Source: Gonocerus acuteangulatus (taxonomy: Eukaryota; Arthropoda; Insecta; Hemiptera; Coreidae). From it: a DNA stretch of 64,000 bases. The stretch lies in contig OX328124.1 in the NCBI GenBank assembly GCA_946811695.1, positions 25,560,126-25,624,125 of the forward strand, read 5' to 3'. Below the pieces are notes generated by a model. That model did no database searches and had not been told where the DNA came from. It was given only the letters and a program-made list of their open reading frames with translations. Shown here one piece after another: positions 10,551 to 21,688 of the stretch. The position numbers and the translations under genes were made by a program. Each line of letters opens with the position of its first letter. Within the stretch, counting starts at the first letter, position 1.

Positions 10551-12407
10551 CATAAACTAACTGCCCCAGCAAACGTTGTTTTGAAATATTAATTATTTCT
10601 AGTGATTATTTTGGTAGTAAAATAAAAAATAATTAACTTATTGTAAGTGTGTAGGGATGTGGTCTATGACTGACAGAGGAATAGAGTGTTGTGAACGATG
10701 ATGGCCTATAACAAACAATAAAAAAACACCAAACATACATTATACTTATTATCTTAACTAATATTTTTAAAATTGTATGTCTATAACTAATTATGTCAAT
10801 AAAAAAAGAATCAATATCAACGTCTTAGTGCAATGGAGTGTGCGATATTTTTGCTTAGTCCATCTTTATCCAACACAAACAAACTGAACGGTTTACCCAC
10901 ACGAGAACGTGCCAGTTATAATTGTCCATGTGAAAAACATCGTGTGCCCAAATCTAAGACACAAACAGGCATCGTTTGGCTGGGCGACGTATTGAATCTA
11001 ATTGGAAATTGAACACGTTTGAATTCAAGTGGCACATCTCTGGGAATAATATTACATTATTCCGAAGACTGTCTAGGGAGTGAGAGGGGGGCCCCCGGCC
11101 ATCACCCGCCCGTAATACCATTTTAGGACTATGTCCCTCAAGGCCTTGAATGGTTGCAGGCCCGGAGAGCGAACTCTGCTTCAGAATACTAAGAATCGCC
11201 TAAAATGGAAAACATTTTGTTAGAGAGAGAAAAAACACAAACATATTTGTATGATGTATTGATGTACGAAACAGAAAGACATCTTGAAAAGATTTGATGA
11301 TTGTACAGACAAAACAGTAATTTTATTCAGATAGATGACGATCTTCAAATTACGCAACAATAAATGAAACTTCTGTGAAGAATATCAAATTTATTTTCTC
11401 TTAAAATGCTTATAATTCTTTTATTTATTTTTTTACAGACGAAAGAATCAGTTTTGAAGTTTTCTTGCCAATTTATCAAGCCATCTCCAAAGCTAGGACG
11501 AGCGACACTGCCGAGGATTTCATTGAAGGTCTGAGACACTTTGATAAGGATGGGAATGGTTTCATTACTTCTGCTGAACTAAGACATCTTCTTACAACTC
11601 TGGGTACAGTGTTATTAGTTAATTTAACCAGTATTTCAGAACATTTCTTTCATACTTTATTCTGATCGATATCTCTTCAAACTTGTAGATGACAAGATAG
11701 GATTTTGCCTAAATGAAATTCACTTCACAAATAAATTTGAATTTCCGAAGGAAAAATAAATTTTTCTTCCTTCAATACTTCTTTTGTATTATGCACAAGG
11801 CTATCAACATATCGCCATCATCATATGACAATATAATTACTTGATTGATATCATTTATAGTATATAATAATAGAAGGAGGCTATTTATACCAACCACACG
11901 ATCCAAATTGTGACTATCAACATATGACAATATAATTACTTGATTGATATCATTTATAGTATATAATAATATAAGGAGGCCATTTATACCAACCACTACA
12001 AGATCCGAATTGTGACTGAAGGGTATAAAGAGCAACAATAGGATTAGAGTGGCGCTAATGACCCCGATGTTGATGCGCATTAAAAAAAATAAATAATAAA
12101 AAAACTAGGATTACAGAGACAAATGTGTGTACGACCCTTCAAACAGGTGGCGAGGCACACCAGCTTCAATTTCCAACAATTATCAAAAACAATGTATATT
12201 GTTGGACTTTACATTTTTTCATATATATATTTTTTTAAATTCATTATGATTGTCACAAATTAATTAAGATTTAGTCGAGCTTATGTATTTTTCTTTTCAG
12301 GAGAAAAACTTACTGACGAAGAGGTAGAACAACTTTTAGCAGGACAAGAAGATTCACAGGGCAATGTCAATTATGAAGAATTTGTACATATGGTCATGTG
12401 TGGTTAA
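7605..12407 (+). CDS. Mlc-c: non-muscle (cytoplasmic) myosin essential light chain
   Basis: Coding exons: 7605-7607 (tentative ATG), 7703-7730, 8027-8167, 11439-11603 and 12301-12407, stop TAA. All junctions are GT/AG and phases match. The product is 147 aa, the usual length for insect Mlc-c and vertebrate MYL6. It is a calmodulin-fold protein with four EF-hand repeats. Helix 1 ([11 protein letters not shown]) and the linker [15 protein letters not shown] are signature essential-light-chain sequence. EF3 ([12 protein letters not shown]) keeps all canonical Ca2+ ligands, while EF1 and EF4 lack some. The protein ends in VMCG, near the family VMSG/ILSG end. It wraps the first IQ motif of non-muscle myosin II and some unconventional myosins and stiffens the lever arm. 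Cytoplasmic rather than muscle identity is shown by [17 protein letters not shown]. The four introns are 95, 296, 3271 and 697 bp. The weakest point is the ATG-only first exon. Confidence 0.95.
7703..7730 (+). CDS. Mlc-c: Mlc-c exon 2, 28-nt microexon
   Basis: This exon encodes ASYSEDQLA plus the first base of the next Glu codon, between TTTTAG and GTAAGT. The 28-nt size and the phase-1 exit equal, as I recall, the second exon of vertebrate MYL6, so the exon is probably ancient. Confidence 0.88.
8027..8167 (+). CDS. Mlc-c: Mlc-c exon 3 (EF-hand 1 and linker)
   Basis: This exon encodes [20 protein letters not shown], then [20 protein letters not shown], and ends in the first base of an Asp codon (acceptor GACAG, donor GTAATA). 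The EF1 loop has lost the glutamate at position 12, as is common in essential light chains. Confidence 0.95.
10289..10452. mobile_element. short foldback element with GAAACG stem motif
   Basis: The terminal arms of about 32 bp start CTAGGTAGTTGG and end CCAACTACCTAG, with only a couple of mismatches. Between them, on the minus strand at 10360-10384, lies TTGAAAATGGC-TTATA-GCCGAAACG. This stem-loop motif recurs in other foldbacks of this window. The superfamily is unresolved and no target duplication was seen. Confidence 0.6.
10496..10549. repeat. (TA)n microsatellite
   Basis: A pure TA run of about 54 bp in Mlc-c intron 3, just outside the 3' terminus of the Helitron fragment. Confidence 0.95.
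10557..11050 (-). mobile_element. Helitron 3' end with helicase remnant
   Basis: On the minus strand the coding remnant is followed by about 260 bp of non-coding DNA ending ACGTTTGCTGGGGCAGTTAG with a T beyond. That is a decayed form of the usual Helitron terminus (…CAGCTAG followed by T). The left (5') part of the element is missing or too decayed to recognise past 11050. Confidence 0.72.
10817..11050 (-). pseudogene. Helitron helicase (Pif1-like) C-terminal fragment
   Basis: The minus-strand frame reads [19 protein letters not shown], then [16 protein letters not shown], a stop, then [15 protein letters not shown] and [11 protein letters not shown] before the terminal stop at 10817-10819. 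These are the last motifs of the Helitron Rep/helicase protein, where family members have a CFSHGQLYVA(C)SRVG block. The Asn-Lys-Ser-Gln-Gly motif has been altered to SPSQT and one in-frame stop interrupts the block, so it is dead. Confidence 0.85.
11439..11603 (+). CDS. Mlc-c: Mlc-c exon 4 (EF-hands 2 and 3)
   Basis: This exon encodes [20 protein letters not shown], then [11 protein letters not shown] and the intact EF3 loop, and closes with LRHLLTTL plus one base. It is flanked by a long T-rich acceptor ending ACAG and by GTACAG. A canonical Ca2+ loop in EF3 is retained. Confidence 0.96.
11821..12017. repeat. tandem duplication, period 109 bp
   Basis: Two adjacent copies in Mlc-c intron 4 share CATATGACAATATAATTACT (at 11822 and 11931) and continue alike through TACCAACCAC to AATTGTGACT. 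Few differences separate them, so the duplication is recent. Confidence 0.9.
12030..12105 (+). repeat. SINE 3' tail fragment
   Basis: TGGCGCTAATGACCCCGATG followed by TTGATGCGCATT and an A-rich tail matches the 3' end shared by SINEs elsewhere in this window (40577, 46563 and, inverted, 47597). Confidence 0.55.
12301..12407 (+). CDS. Mlc-c: Mlc-c exon 5 (EF-hand 4 and C-terminus)
   Basis: This exon encodes [18 protein letters not shown], then [16 protein letters not shown] and TAA at 12405-12407. The acceptor is TTTTCAG. Confidence 0.96.
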
Positions 12408-12422
12408 TTCTTTGATGAAATT

Positions 12423-12428
12423 ATTAAA
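12423..12428 (+). terminator. Mlc-c poly(A) signal candidate ATTAAA
   Basis: An ATTAAA box lies 16 nt after the stop codon and a second lies at 12513-12518. Either would give a short 3' UTR. The choice cannot be made from sequence alone. Confidence 0.4.
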
Positions 12429-12589
12429 GTTTATACACTAATCACATATTCACTTATATATTTCCACTCTTTTTGTATCATATAACTTATTATTCAATGG
12501 TTCTTTTTTTCTATTAAATCACTATTATTAATGTTATTTGGTTCAATTAATCACCCTTTTTCCAAGCAATATTGTTTCACCTTGGTAAA

Positions 12590-12622
12590 AATGTTATCTA
12601 CATTCAAAATGTAGATAACATT
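12590..12622. repeat. perfect 14-bp hairpin downstream of Mlc-c
   Basis: AATGTTATCTACAT and its exact reverse complement flank the 5-nt loop TCAAA, 183 nt past the stop codon. If transcription runs past the second poly(A) box it would lie in the 3' UTR. Confidence 0.8.
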
Positions 12623-12696
12623 CTACATTTTTGCTATAATTTGTAGTTTTGCTATAAATTGCCTCTTGGGTTGATAAGAAGGTATATGCGCGTAGA

Positions 12697-12823
12697 GGAA
12701 AGGTGCAAAAAAATATTTTCCAAAAATAGAGTTTTATTCAGAAGCTAACTATCTTTAATGTAAAATTAAGACAATTTTACAATGAATAATAAATAAGGAA
12801 GACACTTTTAAGGGGTATAACAC

Positions 12824-12861
<38 letters not shown>

Positions 12862-13347
12862 TAATTGTTTTTATTCTAATATTAAATAAGAGTTTCATTC
12901 ACGCTGCCATTTAAACCGGGACAGCTGTACAAGATCATGTGAGCAAGAACCAATGAGAGTACAGAGAACAACCACAACTGCGCGGTGCTCTCATTCACTC
13001 TTACGGTTACACGCAGTGTATTGCAGTCTATCATAGGCAACATTTATTTTTATGTTTCCTGATAGTTAAACCCCACAAAAGTGTCTGCCCTTTTGTAATT
13101 ATTTTCAAATGGGTTTATTGAAGATGCTGTTTAAATCGCAGCGTGAATAAAGCACTTCATTTAATATTTAAAAAAAAAACTAGGTACTTTGGTTTTTTTT
13201 TTAAATTTACATTTTAACCTCCTTAAAAGTGCCTGCCTTATTTATTATTCATTGTAAAATTACTTTAATTTGCAATTTTTTTACATTAATGATAGTTGGT
13301 TTCTGAATAAAACGCTATTTTTGGGCAATATTGTTTTGCACCTTTCC
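12697..13347. mobile_element. 651-bp element with long terminal inverted repeats
   Basis: It begins GGAAAGGTGCAAAA and ends TTTTGCACCTTTCC. The arms stay complementary for about 200 bp, with shared landmarks TTATTCAGAA, TTTTACAATGAATAATAAAT and TTCACGCTGC at the inner end. The left arm carries a poly-A run at 12827-12859. The core (about 12920-13120) has normal G+C and no long frame. No target duplication is evident, so this is a MITE or foldback of unknown superfamily. Confidence 0.72.
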
Positions 13348-14455
13348 CCGATGCTCAGTATCTGGTGCTCCAATGTATGTCCAGGAAACATATACTGACC
13401 TTCTTATCTACCCAAGAGGTACATTATAGCAAAATTTCAAGGTGCATAAAACACTTCATGAAAAGTGCGTTACCAGCTCTCCAACTATTTTTCTCTAGAG
13501 CTCAGGATGGGCCTTGGTTTGCCTCATGGTCTATCATTCTGTTCTATTCGTCAATTTTCCTTCCAGTCTCTGGAACCCAGCCTTTCCCTACATCCTGCAT
13601 AGCAGCTTTGCAATGTTTGGGAATACCTCTTACAACATTTAAGGAAATGAGGAAGGCGAGGTTATCAGCAAAGGTTCAAGAATGAAAGGGAAATCCTACA
13701 GAAATAGTCACACAACAAGAAGATCTCCAAGAACGCAATATACGATCGTGGTTTACCAAAGCAAAAGATAAAGTGGAATAAAGCAGAGATTATGGATGAG
13801 ACTTTGGTTCTAAATGGACCATAACACCATTCAGTAAGTAAGAGATAACACAGAATATGGTTGAAGGGAAGCTGGGAAATTTCAAAGAGACAGTTTCCTT
13901 GGGTGTTCTCAAATTTTACTCCATATGATCTCATCCTAACTAAAAATCTTGGAGTCTAAAGTAAACGTAAGGTGAATGATTCCATCAATATATCAGTTCA
14001 ATTGTAAATCAATGGCATGGAAGATAGAATTTCAGGATGATGGCAGATTTCTATTGGCACAGAGGACAAGAATCCTGCTACTTCCATCATTTAATGGGCA
14101 AGATGTCTAATGACTCCCATCTTCACAATGAAGAATTCGTTACTGAACACATAAATTATAAAAGAAGAAAAGTATGTTAACATAGGATGAAGAAATGGTC
14201 AAATGTCTCCCCTGCATATCTTTCTTTTTTTGAACAAAACGGTTTAGAAGTCACAACCTCATCCTCTGTGTCCCCTGCGAGGTACAGTAAAGTATATCCA
14301 TTCAGCAATGAATTAAATTATTTGTTGTATAATTTAAAAAGATTCCAGGAGTAACAAAACACTATGTTTCCAATTTACTTAACTTGTTTTGTTAAAATAT
14401 TTATTTTAGTATTAAATGCAATTTAAAAAACAACCAATTAAAAAGTCAGGAGGCT
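13348..14455. other. intergenic, open frames not recognised
   Basis: A 106-codon frame (13365-13685, +) and an 89-codon frame (13665-13934, -) lie here. G+C is higher than in the surroundings, suggesting old coding or repeat sequence, but neither frame shows a motif, start context or splice sites I can support. Confidence 0.4.
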
Positions 14456-14459
14456 AATA

Positions 14460-15012
14460 GACATGAAAAGTTTTTTAATATTCGTATATTTTCGTAAATA
14501 TCTCGAAAACGGCTGAGAAATCGTGGTAAGTTGAGGGTGACCATTCGAAAGATTACTACATTCTCTACAAAAAAAAAAATAATTTTCGAGGGTGCGATGT
14601 CAATTGGAAAATAAGTGCTTAAAACGTCGTAATTGTAAGTTTAGTTGTTTTCAACGAGTTTTTGTCTCTGTTTATATAACTTTTTAATTCGTTGTTATTA
14701 ATTACATTTAAACACAATAAAATTAGTATTTTAGTAAAATAAGGCAAGAAAATGGGAAACTTATTGGAAATAGTATTTTCCTAGAGCGAACATTCAGAAG
14801 GCTGGAGAGTGATTTCCGCTTGGTGTACTTTCAGTTTCCTTTTGTGGCGCCGTAAACTTCCTTCTCTTTCAGATTTTATTTTGTATTTTTAACGAAAGAT
14901 CAAACCCTACCAATAACTGCTTATATTACTTTACTAATGGCACTAGGGATATGAAAGAACCCGCGATAAGATGGTGCAGCTCCTGCGAGTTGGACTTTTT
15001 GGTGTATTATTA
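14460..15012 (+). repeat. R1 repeat family, copy 0
   Basis: It contains the R1 landmarks in order: ATCTCGAAAACGG, ACCATTCGAAAG, GCGATGTCAAT, AAATAAGTGCTTAAAAC (here with one change), then CACTAGGGATATGAA and GCGAGTTGGACTTTTT. It is shorter than the copies at 35 and 45 kb. Confidence 0.65.
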
Positions 15013-15174
15013 ATCTAAATAAATGTGTTATTCTAAATATGGTTTATGGAACCGCCCTGGAGTTACTTTAAAAGGTATACACCTTGGTTCCTAATATGAA
15101 GTTTCATCTACTTTGGATTTTATGTACCACAACCGGTTTTTCAGTAATGACTACCAACTTATTCATAAAATACC

Positions 15175-15235
15175 AAAAAGTCCGATTCGCAGGAAGTGCG
15201 TCATCTTAGCGAAGTTGCGTTAATAAAGCCAAAAG
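15175..15235 (-). repeat. R1 right-end fragment, inverted
   Basis: AAAAAGTCCGATTCGCAGGA and GCGTCATCTTAGCG form an inverted copy of the R1 right terminus, facing copy 0 across a 160-bp spacer. Confidence 0.65.
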
Positions 15236-15499
15236 CCTGCACTTATGCCAGTACTCATAATTATACCCCTTATTTGTGAAGTACGGGCGAACTAAGCTAA
15301 AATAACCTGAACATATTTTCCTCCATTCCTTAATAATTTCTATAGTCTTCTATGTTATTCTATCTGAGCTTCTTCATAGAGGCATACGGCCGAAGCGATA
15401 TATATATAACTCATATTTTTGAGGATTTTGCTCTTTCTTTTCACATATTACATACACACCTACACAAGTGATAGCTCTCTTTTTTCATCAACTTATATT

Positions 15500-15770
15500 A
15501 AGGTATTGTGCTCACATTAAAGTATACCTCGATGGAGTAGTAATCGCGGAGTTTTGGAGTGGCTGGAAACTCCACGCGCCGCTCCAAAACCTTTGTATAT
15601 TGTATTTACACGAAGGATTTTGGACCGTACGCTCCAAACTCACGCTCCTGGCCCTCTTTTTGTCTTCCACACTCCAACCTCACGCTCCTGGGATGTCGCT
15701 CAAGAACGGCACTTCAGAGCGGCGCACCAGGAATGTCGGTTTGGAACGTAGGTACGTGTAAACGGTACTA
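15500..15770. other. GC-rich block of unknown nature
   Basis: The sequence is abruptly GC-richer than its surroundings, with CACGCTCCTGG repeated at about 15642 and 15682 and CGCTCCA repeated several times. Three overlapping + frames run through it, and none has a recognisable domain. It lies about 0.7 kb upstream of antizyme exon 1. It may be part of a repeat or an old upstream promoter segment. Confidence 0.3.
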
Positions 15771-16371
15771 TTCCCTGTGCAGTTTGCCTATTTTCCCCAC
15801 AAATCATATATCATATATAATAAAATCATATTATTTCCATTTTGTGCAAATATTTGTTGCTGCGGCGTCATTTTTTGAATCTCTATTGCCCACGCAAAAG
15901 CAATTTTGTCACAGTAGTTTCATTACAATATCATTGTACAATGCCACTTATTGTGCAATATATTGACGTAAATATTAATCGTATAGGTGCACTTTAAATC
16001 TCCGAATAAGCATTATGTGGGGCGGGGCTTCTTTTTGTTTAACTTATATATTCGAAAACAACTGTAATTGAATCTGGGAAAAATTCTTATCAGTAGGTCA
16101 AGCATATATTCTTTTGCACTTCTTTTTTTGGCGAAGAATTAATCAATAAAATGGCTAATATGAAATGTGGCTAATATTTATGACTCTCCCTCTCTGTTGT
16201 TATCTACAACTGTTATCAAATATAAATTCCTTTATTTAAATGCTGAAATGGAACAAATTAATTCCCCGTGAATTTTGTACGTTATTCACGTAACTTAATT
16301 TCTTTATAACGAATACTTTTCATATTTAAAAAAATCGAACTAGTTATTCTTTGTTGGCTACACTGCTTGTT

Positions 16372-16379
16372 TGACGTCA
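16372..16379. promoter_or_regulatory. CRE-type palindrome upstream of antizyme
   Basis: TGACGTCA, the full CREB/ATF site, lies 111 bp before the first antizyme ATG in a locally GC-richer stretch. This fits a proximal promoter, although the transcription start is unknown. Confidence 0.45.
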
Positions 16380-16489
16380 CGACTGCCTTTGTGGCTGGTT
16401 GTAATAACACCACGGTGGCATGAAAACGTTATTGTTTCATTCGAAACTGAAGTTTAATTTTTATAGTAATTATTTTTTATCCATAAAGT

Positions 16490-16575
16490 ATGAGTATTTG
16501 TTACAGTTTAACTTCAATTAATCAGTTGGAGAGTAAAAAGTTTCTCGACACAATGCCAGGACTTATTTCAACTAC
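16490..16575 (+). CDS. OAZ: antizyme exon 1, two in-frame starts
   Basis: ATG at 16490 opens [19 protein letters not shown] second in-frame ATG at 16553, with ACACA just before it, gives MPGLISTT. The exon ends in two bases of a Thr codon at AC|GTAAGT. The 21-residue extension is weakly amphipathic and could be a targeting peptide in the longer form. Which ATG is used is not decided by sequence. Confidence 0.82.
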
Positions 16576-19500
16576 GTAAGTATTTTCATTTCTTTGTTGA
16601 AACAGCTAAGCCTCCATTTTGACACGGGGACCTTCTTATTTATAATGTTTCTTTTTTTCTTTTCTTTTTTTTTGTTGTTTGGATGACTATATTTTCGTAC
16701 CCCCTCTTGTAAGTTTGTAATCTGATTGGCTGCCGTACTTTTGTATTGATTTTCTCAACGAAAGTTCTGGACCTTCCATCTTTAAATTAATGAATTAATA
16801 TTTGAGCAAAGGAGTTTTTCGTTTATTTTTTATTATTATTTTTTTTTTTTAGAATTAATAATAATCTTCCATTTTCATATAGTTTGTTTAGTATAATTGA
16901 ATTTACTAATAATTAGTCCAAGCAGATTCTGATAGTAAATAAATTTACCTGTTGAGAAGTTTTGGCCTTATCAGAGATTATAAAGATAACTGTTTTCTAA
17001 TTTTTTTTTCGTAACAAAGTCCAAGGTTATAGAGGATCATTTATAATATCTCAATGAGTAGGAATTTTCCTGCTTTAAAAAGAGGTTGCCTACTCTCTTA
17101 TCATCAGTTGTTTCTTGCCTGTACCAACAGCTTCATCGGAAATCACTTTCTCATAATGCTTATTATTCAAAATAATATGAGTAGTAGTAGTAGTATTAGT
17201 GAATGGTATGTTATATTGTTCATTTATTTAATATTTTAGAGTTGTAAACAAAAAATAATAAACACGGCCTAACATTTCAGTAGATTTTAACAGTTCTTGT
17301 TTACGTTTAGATTTCTAGGATTTTATTAGCAAATTTGGTTAATCCTAGTTTTAATTAATGCAAATTGTAGCTTTGAAAGAACTAACCCGTTTTTACATTC
17401 AATGCAATTACCTAACCCTTCATTATTTTTATATTTTTCATTCTGATTACTTGAGTTCTTGGTGGATTTGTTTTTTCTTGATTTTTAATGAATATAATGA
17501 CAAAAACAAATTGTCCTCATAAATTATGATATTAAATGAAATATAAACAAAACCATATTTTCTAGTTAAATATATTTTTATTTAGGCATTCCAGTTATTT
17601 TGTGTGCCTTTTTTTAGAATATAGAAATTAAACAGTTATTGGTTTTTCTCCTTAGAATATTTCTAATTTTTTAATCTTCATTGGAATAGTGTGATGCTTC
17701 TAAAAAATAATCTACAGTTTAGTCGCCAATGCTATTTGATTTTTGACATTAGTCAAATAATGAATTTTACTTTCTCTATTTATATTTTTTTGTCACTCTA
17801 TTGACATACTTTAGAACTTTTCTGGTAGAGTTTTCACTTTCATTGTCCTCCCTAAAGGCTGACCAACCAGCTTTCATATATTATTGTTTATTACAATTTA
17901 TTAAAACAATAATTGGATTGTTAGATGGAATTAATTATAATTTTATTCAATATGCTTAATATATTTTTTAAATTGTATTCTACTTATTTATCAGTTTGGT
18001 AATATTGCTATAATTGTTGTTGTTCCACATTCTAATCTCTTGTCCTATGTTTATTGTGTGTACTAAATGCAGTTAGCAACAGGATTCAGAAACAGACAGA
18101 TAAACTGAACACTCATTAATAAAAAATACATTTCTTAGATGGTTATTTAAATATGTATTCTTTATTCACTTGTGTTAATATATATTAACTTCGTAATAAC
18201 TATTTAAAATAATCATTTTTCCGATAAATAAATTTGAATGACACTTTCAGAATTTTTAAGGTTATTTCTGAAATCATCAACAATTAAGAGGTTGAGAATT
18301 GTCTGATTTATTTTAAACTAAATGATGTAAGTTTGACTTGCACTACTTTATTTGTAATGATTTTTCTATTTTCGTAGATTGTGCTTTATTACTGCCATCT
18401 GTTGGCTATTTTTATAAACTTTTATTTATAACATTTTATTCCTGATTATATAGAACAACAAATAAATTTGTTGATATTGTTAGTACAAGTGCAGATAATC
18501 TTCACATTCATTTCTTTTATTCTCAACCACTCAATTATAAGCGCATTGGCTTTCACAAATTAATTAATTTTTTTTTTATTCTTTCTTTGGTGATTTTTAC
18601 ATCTATTTATGTAAAATATTATTCATGTGAGTGTATGTATATCGAATAAAATTTATATCGCAATTAGATATTACTGATCAAAGTTTTTATGATTATAAAA
18701 TTTCAATAAGCAATACATTTATGATCTTATTTATTAGTTTAAAATAACAAAACATTTGTTTTACAACTGCACTATGTGCATATTTAGTATTTGGTAGCAT
18801 TCTTTATGAAAAAGACTGTCTGCCAAATATCTTTGCCAAGCCTTTTGGCAGGTGTCCGACGTAAATAAACAACAAACCTTTGAAGTATACTCTTAATTTA
18901 AACATTTATTTTAAGACTATTTACATCATTTTATGGTGTTAAATTGGTTGCTAAATGATATTTTAAATCTTCATTTGGATTACGTCTCAGAAATATACCA
19001 GTTATTATTTTCTTACCTGACATATTGTATTATTTAAGTTAATGATCTTTCAACAGAAGAGGAATGACATTGTCCTTACCTTGGTTTGAAAAGTCTGTAA
19101 ATACCGTGTTCTAAAAACTTATTAATATTTTTAATTCTTCTTTGTTTATTCTATTATTTATAGAATCAATATTGTATTTTAGAGTTGGAGGGTTCAATAG
19201 TTACCTACTGTTACCAAGCCATGATATAATATTAAACCAGAGCTAAAAAAAAGTCAATGGAGTGAACTTATAATTACTAACTTTTTATCTCCAAAGGGTG
19301 GGAGAAGACACAATAAAAATAAACTACATTATTTAAATATTGAATACTTAAATACATACATAATAATTTTCTCTACTGAAAGAATTACCAAACTTAGTTT
19401 TAGGTAATTGGGTAAGGACAAAATTTGTTGGACAAACAGACAGAAATATTTCTAAGGGCGAATTTGTGGTCTTTGGTGTGTGAAATAGACAGATATCATT

Positions 19501-21443
19501 TAACATAATTCTAAACAAGGTTCAGACAGAACCTTTATTTTATTTATACAGGTTATATCTTGCCTCTGATTCAACTATTTCAATTAAATTTTAAAAAATA
19601 TATTAATATTTATTATTTAATTTTTTTTTTCTTTATGTCTCTTCGTGAGCTAAAATCTATTTGCTAAAAATAATCTGACATTGAATGACAATTTTTACAT
19701 GAAGGCATATTTTACTTCTATGCTTCAATTTTTCACTTTTATGTAAGTTAGTTCGCTTATCTTCATTTACGAAAAAGAAAATAAATGATTATTCATTTGA
19801 TTCCTTTCATTTCTTATAACTAGTTTCCTCGGGATACCTTTATTCGATTTAATAAGATATTATTATGTTCCTAGTCTATTGATTGCTGTACTTGAGAACT
19901 AATCACAGCTTGGAAACAATTGCTTTCCGTAAATAATGCTCGGTAATGAATGCAACGTAGAGATGTTATGCAATTTTGATCTCCTGCTGCAACAATAACA
20001 TTCTGCTTATTTTATAAATTTTCATAGAATTAAACCATAAAAAAATTAGGTGTTTGACATTTTTAAGATAATTTTATTTATCCAATTGTATTCATTTTAC
20101 CAATATACTTAGATGAAAAATTATAGAAATAGATTTGACTGTTGATAAAAAAAAGTAAATAATGCCAGTTTAATTTAAAACTTTATTTTTTATTAGTCTT
20201 AAAAATCTCCTCTCGCTTTTGTTTGCCTAGAGCTAGAAATAACAAAAAATGTTGCAAACTATTTTAAGAGCTTACTGGACTTAAAATTGTGTATAATGTA
20301 TTACAACAAAAATATATTTAAGGAATTAAAATAAATACTGACAAATATTTTTAATAATTAAATACCAAATATTGAACATAGAGTCCCTTCCTAATGGACA
20401 AACTTATTTTCACCTGTCAAAAAGCAGTCTCAAGCATGAAAGCTCAGTTTTATAAGAACCTCGTGAGTAAGCATTGAAAATGGCTCTAAGTCCCCGAAAA
20501 ACGTTTTGCCGTAAAATAAAATGTCTGGGAATTTTGGGCTTTTTTGTTTCTCATTATGAACATCGATTTCCACCATTCAGAAATTCTGATCCTACTAGAT
20601 TTTCTCTTTTATTATTTTTATTTTGATATTTTCATTATTTCAACCAATAGTTTTAAATTTCAAACATAGTCAAAACACTGAATGTAAATTTAAGCATTAG
20701 TAACTAATTTTAATTAATATGTTATTACTATTCAATCTAGACATTTTCAAAAATTCCTGTTCATATTTTTTTACCAATTGCCAAAATTATTTGTATTTTA
20801 TAGTGACCCAATGTTCTTTAATCCAATATTTTTCAGGCGGAACGTCAACGAAAGAGAATTAACCAAGTCAATTCAATTTATTTTTGCTCTATACGTTTCA
20901 CACCTTAGGTGCCTCTTCAGGAGCTAAAAAACTCACTAAACTAAAAAATACTGCCTAATTGTATTAAGGCGAATCTTCCCGTACAGTGGCCACGTCCAAA
21001 ATAAGGTTACTACTGTGTATAGTGTTAATCAGCACCTAAGGTGTGAAACATGAAGAGCAAAAATGAATTGAATTAACTTTGTTAATTCTCTTTTATTGAC
21101 CTTCTGCCTGAAAATTATTTGACATAAAATATCAAACGAATATTTTTTAAGGCTCTTCAGTTAATCTTCTTAAACAATAGTCATTTTTTAAAAGAAATAT
21201 TCCTCTATAGCACATTTTCTCTACAGAGTAAATATAGTCTAAATTAGATATTGGAAGCTGACAACTTAAATACTCAATCCCGGTACTAAATTATTTGAAA
21301 CATAACAAATATAACAAACTTAAAAAAAAAAAAAAAATTATTTACTATCATAACTTTCAAATGTTAAAATTTGTTACAGTTTATATGTATACTAAAAAGT
21401 TATTTTATTTGCTATTATAACTTTCAAACATTAAAATTGGATA

Positions 21444-21507
<64 letters not shown>

Positions 21508-21602
21508 TTTTAAGCTACTTCGCTGGGAATTAAATGTGTTGTTCATTCGGCATCTGTCTCCGCTGGAGCAAGACCGCTGGAGACAGATGCCGAATGAACA
21601 AC

Positions 21603-21688
<86 letters not shown>

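Larger units (their letters stand above)
8168..11438 (+). other. Mlc-c intron 3, repeat-bearing
   Basis: This 3.3-kb intron is mostly AT-rich sequence without recognisable genes. It holds a 164-bp foldback, a TA run and the 3' end of a Helitron in antisense orientation, listed separately. A GC-richer block at 11060-11200, next to the Helitron, is unidentified. Confidence 0.7.

Noticed and set aside
13365..13934. two overlapping frames as a gene
   Set aside because: No motif, no splice structure, and neither frame dominates in codon quality.
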